DNA of 64,000 nucleotides, from assembly GCF_002099425.1 (NCBI RefSeq), contig NW_018343982.1, forward strand, positions 8,839,501 to 8,903,500, in the 5' to 3' direction. Source of the DNA: Phascolarctos cinereus (lineage: Eukaryota > Chordata > Mammalia > Diprotodontia > Phascolarctidae). Below are positions 1 to 10,835 of the stretch, one piece after another. The position numbers and the translations under genes were made by a program. The stretch's first letter is position 1. Every line of letters starts with the position of its first letter. The notes under the pieces were generated by a model, which ran no database searches, was not told the origin of the DNA, and worked only from the letters and a program-made list of their open reading frames with translations.

Positions 1-1323
1 CTGATGTATCTATGCTTTATTGATATGGATATTCTCTCCAACTGAAGAGTTTGCCTATCCAGTGAGACTCTTTCGTTATCCATGTCCTACCATAATTTCA
101 CCACTTGGGGTCCATCCAACATATTGAAGACTTTCTTGAAATTCTGACATTGCAAGGATACTAGTGGCTCACTCAAACTATCCAATGGTTAGCCCATGTT
201 CTCTTTTATTTATGTGTTTCCTTGCTGATACCTTTACCCTCCTTTGTAAGTTCTCCACCTTCATAAATGCTTCTCCTTTTTAATTACTTGTTTGTAATGT
301 GTTGCAAACTGCTTAAATATACCATGGGCCTCTGTCGCCTTGTTAGTGATCCTCAATTTTAATTCTTTGAAGACTGGTGTTCCATGACTCAGCACTGTGG
401 CATCATTGGAGGAAGATTGATATTAAAAAGATGGACTTTTTTGTCATTGTTATTATTTTTTATGGTGAAGCTTCAGATCATTTAAAAAAATTGTCTTAAC
501 ACAAACATGTTGGTTTCTTTGTTGTTACAAGAGCCAAGTTAAAATTAAGAGGAGAGGGGAAAAGCAGAGGTCCATTGACTAATTGTGCTGACCTCATCAC
601 ACCTTACTAAAGCTTTTGGAGATGTCATATGATTTAGGGCTATATGATCACTCTCATCTGACCCAAGACTCTTTTCTCCATCATCTGATATAGGATTCTT
701 CCCACCTTTCCCATTTCAATCCCCTTTGATATGGAATAGCTTTTAATGCATGACTTCTATTGAAACCAATAATCAATTGCCAGTTCTATACTATAGATCC
801 TTTTGACATTCTAGATCAATTCTGTTTTTTCCAAGGATGAATGTACCACATATATACTAAATCATCATTTCACGTTTTGATTGGGGGTGGGGGGGTGGAA
901 TACTTGACAGTTTCCCAGAGACAAAGCAACCTACTCCCTTCTTCCTGTTCAACTCTTGACCTAACTCATTGTCTACTTGCTGTGTCTGTCCAAGAGCTAT
1001 ATGCTTCTGGATAAGCTCATCCATAAATTTATCCATTTAACTACATAACATAGTCTACACAATAGGCAGTCTTCAGACACTTTTCCCCCCTGCATGTCTA
1101 GTTAGAATACACTCTTTTAAGTTAGAAAAAAAAAGTAGAATAAGCACTATAAGTGAGAAAAGAAATAAGAGAAATGGTTGAGAAGAACTTATTGTGGATG
1201 TATCTTTGGAAAGTTATATGAGCCAAAAGTGTAATGTGGTATCCTAAAAACTGATATGATCATGAGTTACATTAAAGGGCATAACTTCTAGGTATAAGAT
1301 GATATTTTTACACTCCATCCTAA
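1..1323. other. AT-rich DNA without recognisable gene or repeat
   Basis: Both strands read as short, unrelated open frames with frequent stops, and I recognise no repeat family. The only local oddity is a G-rich run at about 883-898 (5 G, T, 7 G, T, 2 G). It lies about 430 bases upstream of the RTE LINE. Confidence 0.6.
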
Positions 1324-1334
1324 TCAGAAAATAA

Positions 1335-2864
1335 TAGTGATGTGGTTACTAATCTATAGCCAGAAATCCTGGAGAATAAAGTCAAATGAGACTTAGGAAG
1401 CACTGCTAACAATAAGGCTAGCAGAGGTGATGGAATTCCAACTGAGCTATTTAAAACCATAAAAGATGATGTTGTTAAAGTACTACACTCAATATGCCGG
1501 CAAATTTAGAAAACACAGTAGTGGCCACTGGATTGGAAAATATCAGTTTATGTTCTAATCCTAAAGAAGGACAATACCAAAGAATGTTCAAATTGCCAAA
1601 CAGTTGCTCTCATTTCATATGCCAGCAAGGTTATGCTTAAGATTCTGCAAGCTAGGCTTCAGCAATATGTGAATCAAGAATTAACAGAAGAGCAGCCTGA
1701 TTTTTGAAGAGGCAGAGGAACTAGAGACCAAATTGTCAACATTTGTTGAATTATGGAGAAAGTAAGGGAGTACCAGAAAAACATCTACTTCTGTTACATT
1801 GACTACACTAAAGCCTTTGACTGTGGATCACAACAAAATGTGGCAAGTCCTCAAAAAGACAGGTGTACCAGATCATCTTACTTGTTTCCTTGAGAAAACT
1901 GTATGTAGGACAAGAAGTAACAGAACTAAACATGGAACAACTAATTGGTTTAAGATTGGAAAAGGAGTCACCTTATTTATAAAGTAGATAAATATAAATA
2001 TCTATAAAATATTGTCACCTTATTTAACTCAAATGCAGAGTACATCATGGGAAATAACAGGCTAGATGAATCAAAAGCTGGAATCAAGTTTATTGGGAGA
2101 ATATCAACAATCTCAGATATACAGATGATACCACTCTGATGGTAGAAATTGAAAAGGAATTAAGAAGCCTCTTGATGAGAAGAAAAGAGGAGATTGTAAA
2201 AACTGGCTTGGAGCTTAACATCAAAAAACCTAATATCTTAGCAACTGGTCCCATCACTTCCTGGCAAACAGGAGAAGAAATGGAAGCAGTGTCAGATTTT
2301 ATATTCATGGACTCAAAGATAGCAACTGCAGCCATGGAATTAAACGGTCCTCACTCCTTGGAAGGAAAACTATGGCAAATCTGGACAGTATACTAAAAAG
2401 TGGAGATATTCATCTTGCCAACCAAGGTCCATATAATCAAAGTCATGTATGGTGGTAGGAATTGGATTATAAGGAAAGCTGAGTGACCCAGAATAGATGC
2501 TTTTGAATTGTGGTGCTGGAGAAGACTTTTCAGAGTTTCTTAGACAGCAAGGAGATCAAATCAGTTAATTCTTTAAAAAATTAATTCAGGCTATGCACTG
2601 GAAGATCAAATACTGAAGCTGAAGCTTAAATACTTTGGCCGCATAATGAAAAGACAGGATTCATTAGAAAAGACCCTGATGTTGGGAGAGATTGAAGGCA
2701 AACAAGAAAAAGGAATGGCAGAGAATGAGATTGATAGTATCATAGAAGCAATGAACATGAACTTGGACAGACTTTGAGAGACAGTGGAGGATAGAAGGGC
2801 CTGGTGGGCTATGGTCCATGGGGTCATGAAGTCAGACGCGACTGAATGACTGACTGAACAACGG
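1335..2864 (+). mobile_element. RTE/BovB-like LINE, 5'-truncated, reverse transcriptase to 3' end
   Basis: Remnant of the single large ORF of an RTE-clade non-LTR retrotransposon (endonuclease plus reverse transcriptase). Reading along it I see GRGTRDQIVN near 1708, KAFD-type RT text near 1811, WQVLKKTGVPDHLTC near 1840, the catalytic box as RYTDDTTLM (family YADD, here YTDD) at 2115-2141, and LNIKK, GPITSW and AVSDFIF at 2215-2310. The C-terminal block follows (family 'KLKYFGHIMRR...SLEKTLMLG...IEG') and the terminus ggtccatggggtcatgaag ... gactgaatgactgactgaa. It is broken: an in-frame TGA lies at 1705-1707, the reading frame shifts repeatedly, and the endonuclease half is absent. The text 'tcagaaaata' at both 1324-1333 and 2865-2874 may be its target-site duplication. 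RTE elements are the partner LINE of the MAR1 SINEs seen elsewhere in this window. Confidence 0.9.
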
Positions 2865-3352
2865 TCAGAAAATATCTGGAGTATAGTGTTCAGTTTGGGA
2901 TAAGCTGGAGAAGAGAGCAACCAGTGTAATGAAGGGCCTTGAGGAACAGCTGAAGGAACTGGAGAAGTTAAGCATGAAGAAGACATGGTGGGAGGTGGCA
3001 GGCATAACATTTGTCTTCCAGTGTTTAAATGGCTGTCACATATAAGAGGAATTCGCCTTGTCTTATTTAGCCCCAGAAGGCAGAACCAGGCACAATGGGT
3101 GGAAGTTGCAAAAGGGTAAATTTGGGCTTGATGTCAGGAAAAGCTTGCTAATAATTAGAGTTCTCCACAAGTGGAATGGGCTTCCCTGAGCAGTGGTGGG
3201 TGCTTCCATCCACGCTCCCTCACCACTAGAGATTTCTAAATAGAGTCTAGATGACCACGTGTCTGAGATCTTCACGCTGAGAATGCCTTTTGGGCACAGG
3301 TTGGACTAGACGGCTGTGGAGATCCTTCCAATTCTAAATTTCATGATAAATT
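2865..3352 (+). mobile_element. CR1/L3-clade LINE 3' end
   Basis: Starts with 'cagaaaatatctggagtat' and runs through the familiar CR1 3' text: 'gaggaacagctgaaggaact', 'agccccagaaggcagaacca', 'caatgggtggaagttgca', 'gtggaatgggcttccc', 'gatgaccacgtgtctg', and finally 'aggttggactagacgg' with the closing 'ccttccaattctaaatttcatgat'. This is untranslated or C-terminal LINE sequence with no useful open frame. It abuts the RTE 3' end exactly, so the RTE probably landed in or at the edge of this older element. Confidence 0.8.
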
Positions 3353-3471
3353 CTATACTGTGATTACACATGGGTAATTCTCTGTATTTGAATCACCAAG
3401 GAGAGGGAAAGAATGCTCCTCAGTCACCTGCTGTAGTAAACAAAAATTAAAGTCTAAGCAGGTGATCTTGG

Positions 3472-4035
3472 CAATAACAACAATAACAATTGTAGCGAGC
3501 ATTTGTATAGCTCTTTAAGGTTTGCAAAAGACTTTTATGTGTTACCTCACTTGATCCTCCCAAGAACACTGTGAGTTGGTGCTGTTATCCCTGCTTGGAA
3601 ACTGAGGCTCAGAGGCTAAACTGACTTTCCTGGGATACAGAAGTAGTTATCCCTTCCACATCATGACTTTCCCCATTGCAATTTCAATATATCAATATAA
3701 GAAATTAAATGAGAATTTGGGGGGGGGGAGTTTTGCAGAAGCCACAGATGACACACAAAGGCCAGCAGACAACACAGAAAAAGTTTAGAAACTCAGAAAT
3801 GCATAAAATATATTTATGGTATTGTATAATATCAACATATTTTGTGTTTTCATACCGTGATAATTCAGACTTTTTCTCAGGTACAAAGGGAGGGCCAAAA
3901 CTTTTTACACGGATTTTCCAGATTGTGGGGGCACCATCCCCTTAACCTACTTGATGTGGAAAGGATAATTAATATCTGACACAGGATTTAAACTCAGCTC
4001 TCCCTGCCTACAAGGCCAGCATTCTATCCTCTTCA
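3472..4035 (-). mobile_element. MIR (CORE-SINE) split by a DNA transposon
   Basis: The reverse-complement MIR text is present in two parts. The left part (3472-3649) has 'gcatttgtatagctcttta', 'ttgatcctcccaagaacact', 'gctgttatccctgc' and 'gaaactgaggctcagagg'. The right part (3968-4035) has 'tctgacacaggatttaaac' and 'ccagcattctatcc', the tRNA-side end. The two parts are separated by a 316-bp insertion with inverted ends, described separately. Confidence 0.75.
3650..3965. mobile_element. Short TA-flanked inverted-repeat DNA transposon (MITE, Tc1/mariner-like)
   Basis: The left end reads tcccttccacatcatga and the reverse complement of the right end reads tcctttccacatcaagt, so the termini match at 14 of 17 positions. 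'TA' lies immediately outside both ends (3648-3649 and 3966-3967), the target duplication expected of Tc1/mariner-superfamily elements. The element sits inside a MIR, which resumes correctly on the far side. The inner right arm carries 'tttacacggattttccag' and 'gattgtgggggcaccat'; the left arm has a 9-G run (3720-3728). No transposase is encoded, so it is a non-autonomous deletion derivative. I recall similar ends among mammalian Tigger-type elements but cannot name the family. Confidence 0.7.
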
Positions 4036-4095
4036 TTTCCTAGCAGCTTTTGGTAGTAAAATGACTTTCTTGATCATGGAATCATCTCATTAGAC

Positions 4096-4293
4096 CAGGA
4101 ATCCCTAACTTTTTTTGTGTCAAGGATTCCTGGGCAGTCTGGTGAAGTCCAATGGATCCCTTCTCAGAATAATGCTAGTTGCCTCCACAATTGAAGGAAA
4201 TGTTAAATTTCAATTGAGACTAGTGAAAACTGATATTTTTTTTTCCTAACCAAGTTCACAGACCCCTTCAAATTACAGGTTAAAAATTCCTAC
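4096..4293 (-). mobile_element. hAT-like MITE, copy 1 (reverse orientation)
   Basis: Begins CAGGAATCCCTAAC and ends with gttaaaaattccta, an imperfect inverted terminus of the hAT-Charlie type. Inside are 'gtcaaggattcctgggcag', 'tctggtgaagtccaatgg', 'atcccttctcagaataatg' and 'agttcacagacccctt', the same text in reverse order as the copies at 35548 and 45097. No coding capacity. The flanking octamers cattagac and ctctaagc are weakly alike, consistent with an old 8-bp target duplication. Confidence 0.6.
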
Positions 4294-4297
4294 TCTA

Positions 4298-4437
4298 GGG
4301 GCAACTAGGTGGCACAGTGGATAGAGCACCAGCCCTGGAGTCAGGAGGACCTGAGTTCAAATGTGGCCTCAGACATATAACACTGTGTGATTCTGGGCAA
4401 GTCATTTGACTCTAATTGCCTCACCAAAAAAAAAAAA
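4298..4437 (+). mobile_element. Marsupial tRNA-derived SINE (short WSINE/WALLSI-like form)
   Basis: RNA polymerase III-type head with A box ggtggcacagtgg and B box gagttcaaatg, then the family body ending 'cctca' and a 12-base poly-A (about 4425-4437). The flanking duplication is clear: aaattcctactcta at 4284-4297 and aaaatcctactcta at 4434-4447. The insertion point is the outer edge of the hAT-like MITE. The clean duplication and low divergence make this one of the younger insertions here. Confidence 0.93.
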
Positions 4438-4457
4438 TCCTACTCTAAGCATTATCT

Positions 4458-4580
4458 GTATATATATATGTGTGTGTGTGTGTGTGTATACATATATGTA
4501 TATATACACATACACACACATATATGTACACACACACATACATATACACACACACATACATACATACATGTGTGTATTTA
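4458..4580. repeat. Compound TA/TG/CA microsatellite
   Basis: A (TA)n then (TG)n block is followed by interleaved TATA, (CA)n and CATA units, so both arms of a (TG)n/(CA)n inverted arrangement occur within 120 bp. It encodes only artefactual Tyr/Val/Cys or His/Thr-rich frames. It lies just downstream of the SINE poly-A tail. Confidence 0.9.
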
Positions 4581-4784
4581 TTGTGTATAATTTCAACTGA
4601 GCCCTGGAGAGGAGTATAGAAAAAGAATTGCCTTTGTGATAATGTAATGACAATAATATTAAGGTCTATTCTGATAAATTTTTAAAGATCACCAATACAT
4701 TTACAGCTGTTTCTCTCACAACTCCCCAGAGAGGAAAGTAAAGACTATCATACCTTTATAAAGCTTCATAGTCAAATGAAAAGA

Positions 4785-5062
4785 GAATCTTGTGATCTTA
4801 GTGGACATCTAGTCCAATCATTGCCTAAAATATGGATCCTTATTAAACCATTCCCAAGTGTTTATCCTTCCTCTATTTGAAAACTTCTTGTAATACGGAA
4901 CTTACCAATGTGGCCCATTCCATTTTTTGGACATTTATTTACAAGAAATTCATTAAATTAATTCAAATCTACTTCAGCTTAACTTTTACCCATCTAGTTC
5001 TGCTCTATGCAGAATAAATCTAATCTCTCTTCTATAGGTCAGCCCTTCACAAGTATGTGTAG
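4785..5062 (-). mobile_element. CR1/L3-clade LINE fragment
   Basis: Reverse-complement CR1 3' text: 'atcttagtggacatctagtc' opens it, followed by 'gaaaacttcttgtaatacgg', 'cccatctagttctgctctat' and 'ataaatctaatctctcttct', parallel to the copy at 45595. No reading frame of interest. Confidence 0.6.
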
Positions 5063-5467
5063 CTAGTAAGGGGGTAAGGAAATGTTAAGAAAATTCTTCT
5101 AGTGTTTGGTTTCATCATCAGCACCTCAGGGGAAGATATTCCACTCCCTGGTGATGTCTTTCTAGGGAATGGCCTAAAAGCCTGGCATCTAGTCCTTAAC
5201 ACCACAACTATGTGACTCTGAACAAGTTATTTCATTTCTCTGGCTTTAATTTCCTGAATATAAATGAGTACGTTGGTCTCACCGAAATGTCATAAGAATA
5301 ATGTGGATCGTTTGTATAAGTCACTCAGATTTCCTTAGAAGAAAAGCCTTATACACACAAGAAGCATTTTTGTTGTTTTATGGACAGAATATGTGTTTTA
5401 TCAAGAAAGACGTAAAGAAGACAACAAATCGTTGACTCTCCTGAGTTCTAAACTGCTGCACCTCTGC

Positions 5468-5765
5468 ATTTCTTTATTCAAATGTAAGTACTTTGTACCT
5501 TCTGTGTTCAGGGCACTGTGCTAGGCCCTAGAAGAGATACACAGTTTGAATAAGGTAGGATCAGCATGAACAAAGGTATGACACAAGGTACATTTAAGGA
5601 ATAGGGTAGAACAGTTTGACTAGAGCATAAAGTAGATGGAGGGCAGTGATATGAAGTAAGACTAGAAAAATATGGTGGTGCCAGATTCTAGAGGACCTTG
5701 AATTGTCTCTTTTGATAAAGGACCTAGGAATGTTGATAGCTCTTCCTCTTTTCAGACTGTTATAG
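5468..5765 (-). mobile_element. L2 LINE 3' region
   Basis: Reverse-complement L2: 'gggcactgtgctaggccct' (L2 tail), then 'gaacagtttgactagagca', 'agtaagactagaaaaatatg' and 'ctagaggaccttgaattg', matching the same segment of the longer L2 copies. Old and gapped. Confidence 0.6.
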
Positions 5766-6604
5766 CGCTAGCTAAGTCAAGATAGATTATGATATATTAG
5801 AGACCCCTAGGTACCATGACCCAAACTATATATTTTTTCCTTCCTCATCTCTTCTTCTGGATTTCCGTACATTCATCATAGGAGTTCACTATGAAACAGG
5901 AAAATTCTTAGGCGGGATGGGAAGATTGTGGCTAACCTCGCCATTTTCTGTTAACTTTGAGGAATTTCAAATTTAAAACTGAAGACACAGATTATGAATT
6001 GATTAAATTCAGAACTCCCAATCTCTCAAGAAGGGACTAACTCATTTAAAGAAGCTAATCTAAGCTTAAGTTCAATTTGTTTTCTCTCCTTCATGCTCTG
6101 AATAAAATAAAATTTTATCCCTTTGTCCTCTATGAAAATCTCATAGACCCTGATGGGATCTAATCTATAATTGTGAAACATGGTTCTCATTCCCTTTCTG
6201 CAGAGAATTTTATAATTATTTGAATTCTTCTTTATTCCTAGAAAGTTATCAAATCTTATGAGAGTATGGAAATAGGAAATTCCTTTGTGTACCATTTTTC
6301 TTCTAGTCCTGGTTTTTGTTAGTGTTGGATAAGTCTGTTTCCTCTTCTTCCACTGTCTCACAGCGGTCAGTCATTCCCCTGGGGGTTTGTGGGGAATGGG
6401 TCCAGGATCCTGAGATGAGATGCTTTGACAAAGGAGGGAGATACTGCTCCCCTTCTGATGACAGTGCTTCATGGATCCATGGCCAGAAAATTCTCAGGCC
6501 CAGTAGGAAAGGAACCCAGCTTTGGTGGTCTTTAGTTATATGCCTAGTGAGTCTATCAAATAATCTAACACTAAGCTGTGTCTTCTGAGGTATCAAAACC
6601 TGTA
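5766..6604. other. No gene recognised
   Basis: Open frames of up to 111 codons occur on both strands (6026-6361 minus, 6316-6588 plus) but they overlap one another, show no known motif and have no supporting context. I treat them as chance frames. Confidence 0.55.
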
Positions 6605-6690
6605 AACTACTGTAGGGGAGACATTTTCATTTTTGTCTTTGCATACCCAGCACCAGCGTAGTGCTTGGAACATGATAGGTTATTGTGGAT
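6605..6690 (+). mobile_element. L2 LINE 3' tail
   Basis: 'tttttgtctttgcatacccag' style text followed by 'tagtgcttggaacatgatag' and 'ttattgtggattaatag', the decayed L2 terminus 'cctggcacatagtaggtgc...aataaatg'. Short and old. Confidence 0.45.
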
Positions 6691-8324
6691 TAATAGATCC
6701 TTTCTTCCTCTTCTTTACCCTCTGCTTTCTCTCCTTTCTGTTTCGTGGTATTTTTTCCTCTCTTCTCTGTCTATTCTCTCTCACAATCTTTATGCAGGCT
6801 TTTTTGGCCTTGACATATTTTCTGCTGATAAGAACTCCTGTATGTCTCAGGAAAACCTCCTAGGTGACTATGATTTAATACCTACAACTCCAATGAAAAA
6901 GACAATGGTAGAGACTAAGCTTAAAAGCAACTTGTGTTGACAGTTTCACCAAAGAGAGCTAAGAGACTAGAAAAGAGAGGGCTTTGCTATGTTAGCTTTT
7001 CCTCTGAAAATCTTCCTATAAATAAGGTAGGATATATTCATCTTTTCCTTCTCATATTCTGAATTAGTTATACCTAATGCCAAGAAATTATATACAATTA
7101 GTTTAGGCAATGTATAATTTTCATTTGATTATAGATATTAAAGTAGTTAAAGAACCTCAGTTTTTACTAGTAAATATCTGCCTTCTGTTTTCCATTCTGA
7201 GTCTATAATAACTGTTTGTATCAAGAATAGGACTCATTCAAAGCTTAAAGAAGCTACCCACACAATCCCTCAAAAGTGAGTCCTTTAAATGTCATATTGT
7301 ATTGAATGTAGTTCAGTGATAAAACCAGCAACACAGGGAATTAATAATAATAATAATAATAATAATACTTCACATAAATATAGGTATGTACCATTGAAGC
7401 AAATATCCACATTGAGAAAATCACAGATACAGCCAAATAATGACATAGAGACAGAGATAGGGAGATGGAGAATGCAAAAGTGAATACTACAGTATTTTTC
7501 AGGCATTTTCACGTCATATATTGTATTAAATTTGATCCTCATGAAGGTCTCCTGCAGTTAGGCAGGGCAAGTGGTATTACTTGTTTTACATGTGGTTAAA
7601 CTGAAGCAACTGAGGGTTTAGTGATTTATTTGGATAAGATAGTCCCTTCTGTCACAGAGCTTACAGTTTAGTTGAGAAATAAGACTTACATTTTATTATC
7701 AGACATACAGAAAAACTCTATGAGACAACATTGCATGAATTCTTTGTAGGTACCATAGAGACAATAGTGGCCACATTGGGATTAGACCTCACGTGTTCTG
7801 ATTTTTATTCCCATGCTTACCTAAGATGTGTTAAAGAATAACTTATTCAGGAAGTAAAATAAGCGAAATAGGCCCTAATGTGTCTTATGTGTCTTACATA
7901 GAGACTTACTTTCAGACGTTTCTATTTTTTAATTAATTCTTCATTTCTGGAGTTTTAAAGATGATTACTTCTATCTATTAATGAATAAAATTTGAAATGT
8001 TTTTTTTTTCTAAATGGATGTTAGATTTCAGCCTTTATCTTTGTAGTAAGCTGATCCAAAGCGGTGTTATGTAAATGGATTAATTAATTGTTATCCTTCA
8101 TTTGAAACAGCAACTTCCAAAGTAAGTAATCCTTTTTGAGAAGCATTAACTGTTTTTTAAAAAGCAATAAACAGTGCTTTACCCAGGCACCTTGTCATGC
8201 AATAAGCAATTCTTTGACAGCACTAACTATAATAGCAAACAGTGCCTCTTCTCAAATCACTTTTTGTCGAGGTAATTACTGAAAAGAAAAAAAAAGACCA
8301 ACTAGATCACTTAACTGCAAGTAC
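6691..8324. other. Single-copy-looking DNA with one (TAA)n tract
   Basis: No gene seen. A (TAA)n microsatellite occupies about 7342-7368. A possible very old MIR (minus) sits at about 7530-7620 ('tttgatcctcatgaaggtct', 'tacatgtggttaaactgaag'). The rest is AT-rich and unassigned. Confidence 0.5.
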
Positions 8325-8398
8325 ACTTAGTAAAATGAGAGAGTTGGACTGAGGGATCTCTAAAGTCACTTGCTGTTCTATCATTCTAGGAGTCTATG
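8325..8398 (+). mobile_element. MIR3 / CR1-type tail
   Basis: 'gagagttggactgagggatc' and 'tctaaagtcacttgctg...attctagg' match the tail shared by MIR3 and CR1/L3 ('ttggactagatgatctctaaggtcccttcca'-type). Confidence 0.5.
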
Positions 8399-8508
8399 AA
8401 AATCCATGTGGTTTGGAGGTTTAATTATAAAAGTTTACCAAACTTTCTAGTGCATACATAATGCAAAAGAAATTCACCTATTTGGCCTTTGTGGAAAATA
8501 AATTAAAT

Positions 8509-8514
8509 ACACAC

Positions 8515-8562
<48 letters not shown>
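8509..8562. repeat. (AC)n microsatellite
   Basis: About 27 AC units with a single CG interruption near 8518-8521. Alternating purine-pyrimidine throughout. Confidence 0.95.
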
Positions 8563-8563
<1 letters not shown>

Positions 8564-8564
<1 letters not shown>

Positions 8565-9030
8565 TAGATTCAAAAGAAGGAAGGCAGCTATATCTGGCCT
8601 CCCTTTTTGAGAGACTTTGAGGCCTCTCCTGCCTTCCATCCCCATGATTTATGCAAATCAAAGAGCCCTGGCAGTCCTCTCTTCCTGCCGAGGCCAGTAT
8701 AATCCACTTCCATTGGGTTAATGTGACCATGCAAATGTGAACACTCTTGAATAGTCCCAGAGGGGGTGTGCCTCTCATTATTCTTGCCCCATTCTCTGTG
8801 CTGAACAAGCTTTCAGAGTCTGAATGGACAAGGGTTTAATTACTCACCACATCTGTCAGATCAGATTCAACTTGAGAATGAGGAGAATGCCAGACAAGCT
8901 CAGTCGTTCCTTTGCAATGTTCTTCGCTGCCGAGGTCATCCAGCTCTGTCTTCAAGGGGATATTTTCTCTGGTTCTAGACCTTGCCTCAAAAATGTTTTG
9001 ATTTTTAAAATTTCATTAGGGGATAGGTTG
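8564..9030. promoter_or_regulatory. Candidate conserved non-coding element with POU/TCF-type motifs
   Basis: Repeat-free block of mixed composition between an (AC)n tract and ordinary AT-rich DNA. It contains atgcaaatcaaag at about 8652-8664, an octamer (ATGCAAAT) overlapping a TCF/SOX-type ATCAAAG, and a second octamer at about 8731-8738 (catgcaaatgtg). A frame of 71 codons starts at 8824 but resembles nothing known. This is inferred from motif density and absence of repeats only; it could equally be neutral single-copy DNA. Confidence 0.3.
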
Positions 9031-9477
9031 ACATGGTAAGCACTAATTTAAACATAATGATGCTGCCTAAACACCAAAGAGTTCACCATTCCCCCTTCAG
9101 GGTACTGATGATTAATCTAAAGACCAGCAAGTTTTTGTTAATGTTTTCTTTCCCGCCACTGGACATACAAATAGCTATTTGCCCTGTGCCTAAAATATGT
9201 CTTTTGAATTACAGATTGCATCCTTACATTAGCAAGTTAGCTAGAAAAGGCACAAGTGGTTCTCAGGTAAAGACAATGCCTGCAGGAGGAAAAATGTTCT
9301 TGCCAATTAAATACCCCAAAGTCTCTCAGTCTCAGCCCTTTAAGGAAAATATGGGCTAAGGCTACCCTTACTGTTATATGTAAGTTCACCCCATGAGAAT
9401 CAGTTAAAAACTCCAAACAGTGTGGACATATGGGAATGTTCTTACAGTTTTACATCTGTATTTGTTTGTCTTTCGAG

Positions 9478-9645
9478 ATCAGAAAGAGAATATCAGAGCT
9501 TGAAAAGGATCTGAAAGATTAAATCTAGTCGGCAATGAAGAAACTGAAGCCAAGAGAAATGAAATGACTTGCCCAAGATAACATAGCCAGTATATAACTG
9601 AGTCAGAACATGAAAACAAGTCTTCTAACTTCCATTGGCCATCTT
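9478..9645 (-). mobile_element. MIR3 SINE
   Basis: Reverse-complement MIR3: 'atcagagcttgaaaaggatc' (tail), 'gaagaaactgaagccaagag', 'gacttgcccaagataacata' and 'gtcttctaacttcc' near the head. Confidence 0.65.
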
Positions 9646-10582
9646 GACATCACTAACAACTCTGCCTAAGGGGAAATTGTTGTAGTATCTGATTTTGTTA
9701 AAAATTTGTGGTACCTTACCTTGTATCCTAGAAGGCTATAGAATTATTTTCTAGGTGTATTGTCTTTTCTCCAAAAAAAAGAATGAGCCTAGGAAAGAAG
9801 GAGCAAAGAAGGAACAAAACTAAAACACAGAAACAGGGGCCAGCATTTAAAATCCTCATAATCTTTGATTTCCTATGGAATTTAATGATACAGTGGTTTA
9901 TCAATTTAAATTGGTAGAAAAACTGACATTTGCTTATTTTCTCAGATTATATTCTTCATTATAATCTCCAAGTGTTTTATGTGCTATTGCCAAACATCTT
10001 CTTTTGACAAATTACACAGGAGGCATTTTGAGATTATGTGATTGAGTTGATTGAATTTTTGCCAGATTTTTTACACTTTCATCACTCAAGACTAAAACGG
10101 CAGGTGTAGGGCTGCTTAAAAATTTATCTGCTTTTCTTGGGCCCTCCAAATTTGTGCCAACTTTGAAATCAACCAATCAAGGTCCAGTCTGAGTTAAATG
10201 AAAAGTAAACAATGCATGTAAAACTTTTGTTTGCTGAGAAGTAATTGAAAATCTGCAACCAGTTATATTTTGGCAAGCTCTGCATCTACAAATAGTTGAA
10301 GCACTTTGCTTATGCATTGTTTACAATTCAGTTCAAAACTGGTTTTCCTTATACCATACATACAGAATTATTAACCAATACTTTGCCAAGTTATATACCT
10401 CACCTTCAAAATATTGTAATAAACATTTATTTCTTAACACAGGCTTCATAAACAAAGTTACTAAAAGCTAGAAGGGAGATTTGACGCTTTAGAAAATATG
10501 ACTTCTCTTAAGTTATTTAACATATTTGCTATTAAAATATCCCCAATTCTTTTTGGAGATCAACAAATCTTTTGCTTTTTTT
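9646..10582. other. Repeat-poor DNA, possible conserved non-coding block
   Basis: No gene. The sub-block of about 9840-10440 is free of recognised repeats and rich in TAAT, CCAAT (caaccaatcaaggt near 10171) and TTTACAC motifs. No motif is decisive. Confidence 0.35.
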
Positions 10583-10835
10583 ATGAATAATAGTAACATA
10601 TTTATGTAATACTTAACACTTTCAACAGGCTTTACTTAATTATCTAATTTGATTCTCTTACTTGTAAACATAAGGAGTTCAAAGATTATTACTCCCATCT
10701 CACTAATGAGAGAATTTGAGGCTTAGATACATGCCTTTCCCAGTGTCGCTCAGCTAATAAGCAATGGAACCACAGATTCAAACCAGGTCTCCTGACTCCT
10801 ATCCCAGTGTTCTCTCCATTCTACTATCCTGCCTT
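10583..10835 (-). mobile_element. MIR SINE, near full length
   Basis: Reverse-complement MIR from 'aataatagtaacatattta' through 'ttattactcccatctcacta', 'ctcagctaataagcaatgg' and 'aaaccaggtctcctgactcc' to the head 'ctctccattctactatcctg'. Confidence 0.75.

Noticed and set aside
4298-4437. SINE tRNA-like heads as tRNA genes
   Set aside because: A and B boxes are present but there is no cloverleaf or anticodon stem, and the poly-A tails and target duplications show they are retroposed SINEs.
8503-8808. Cys-Val repeat protein on the minus strand
   Set aside because: Mostly translation of the (AC)n tract.
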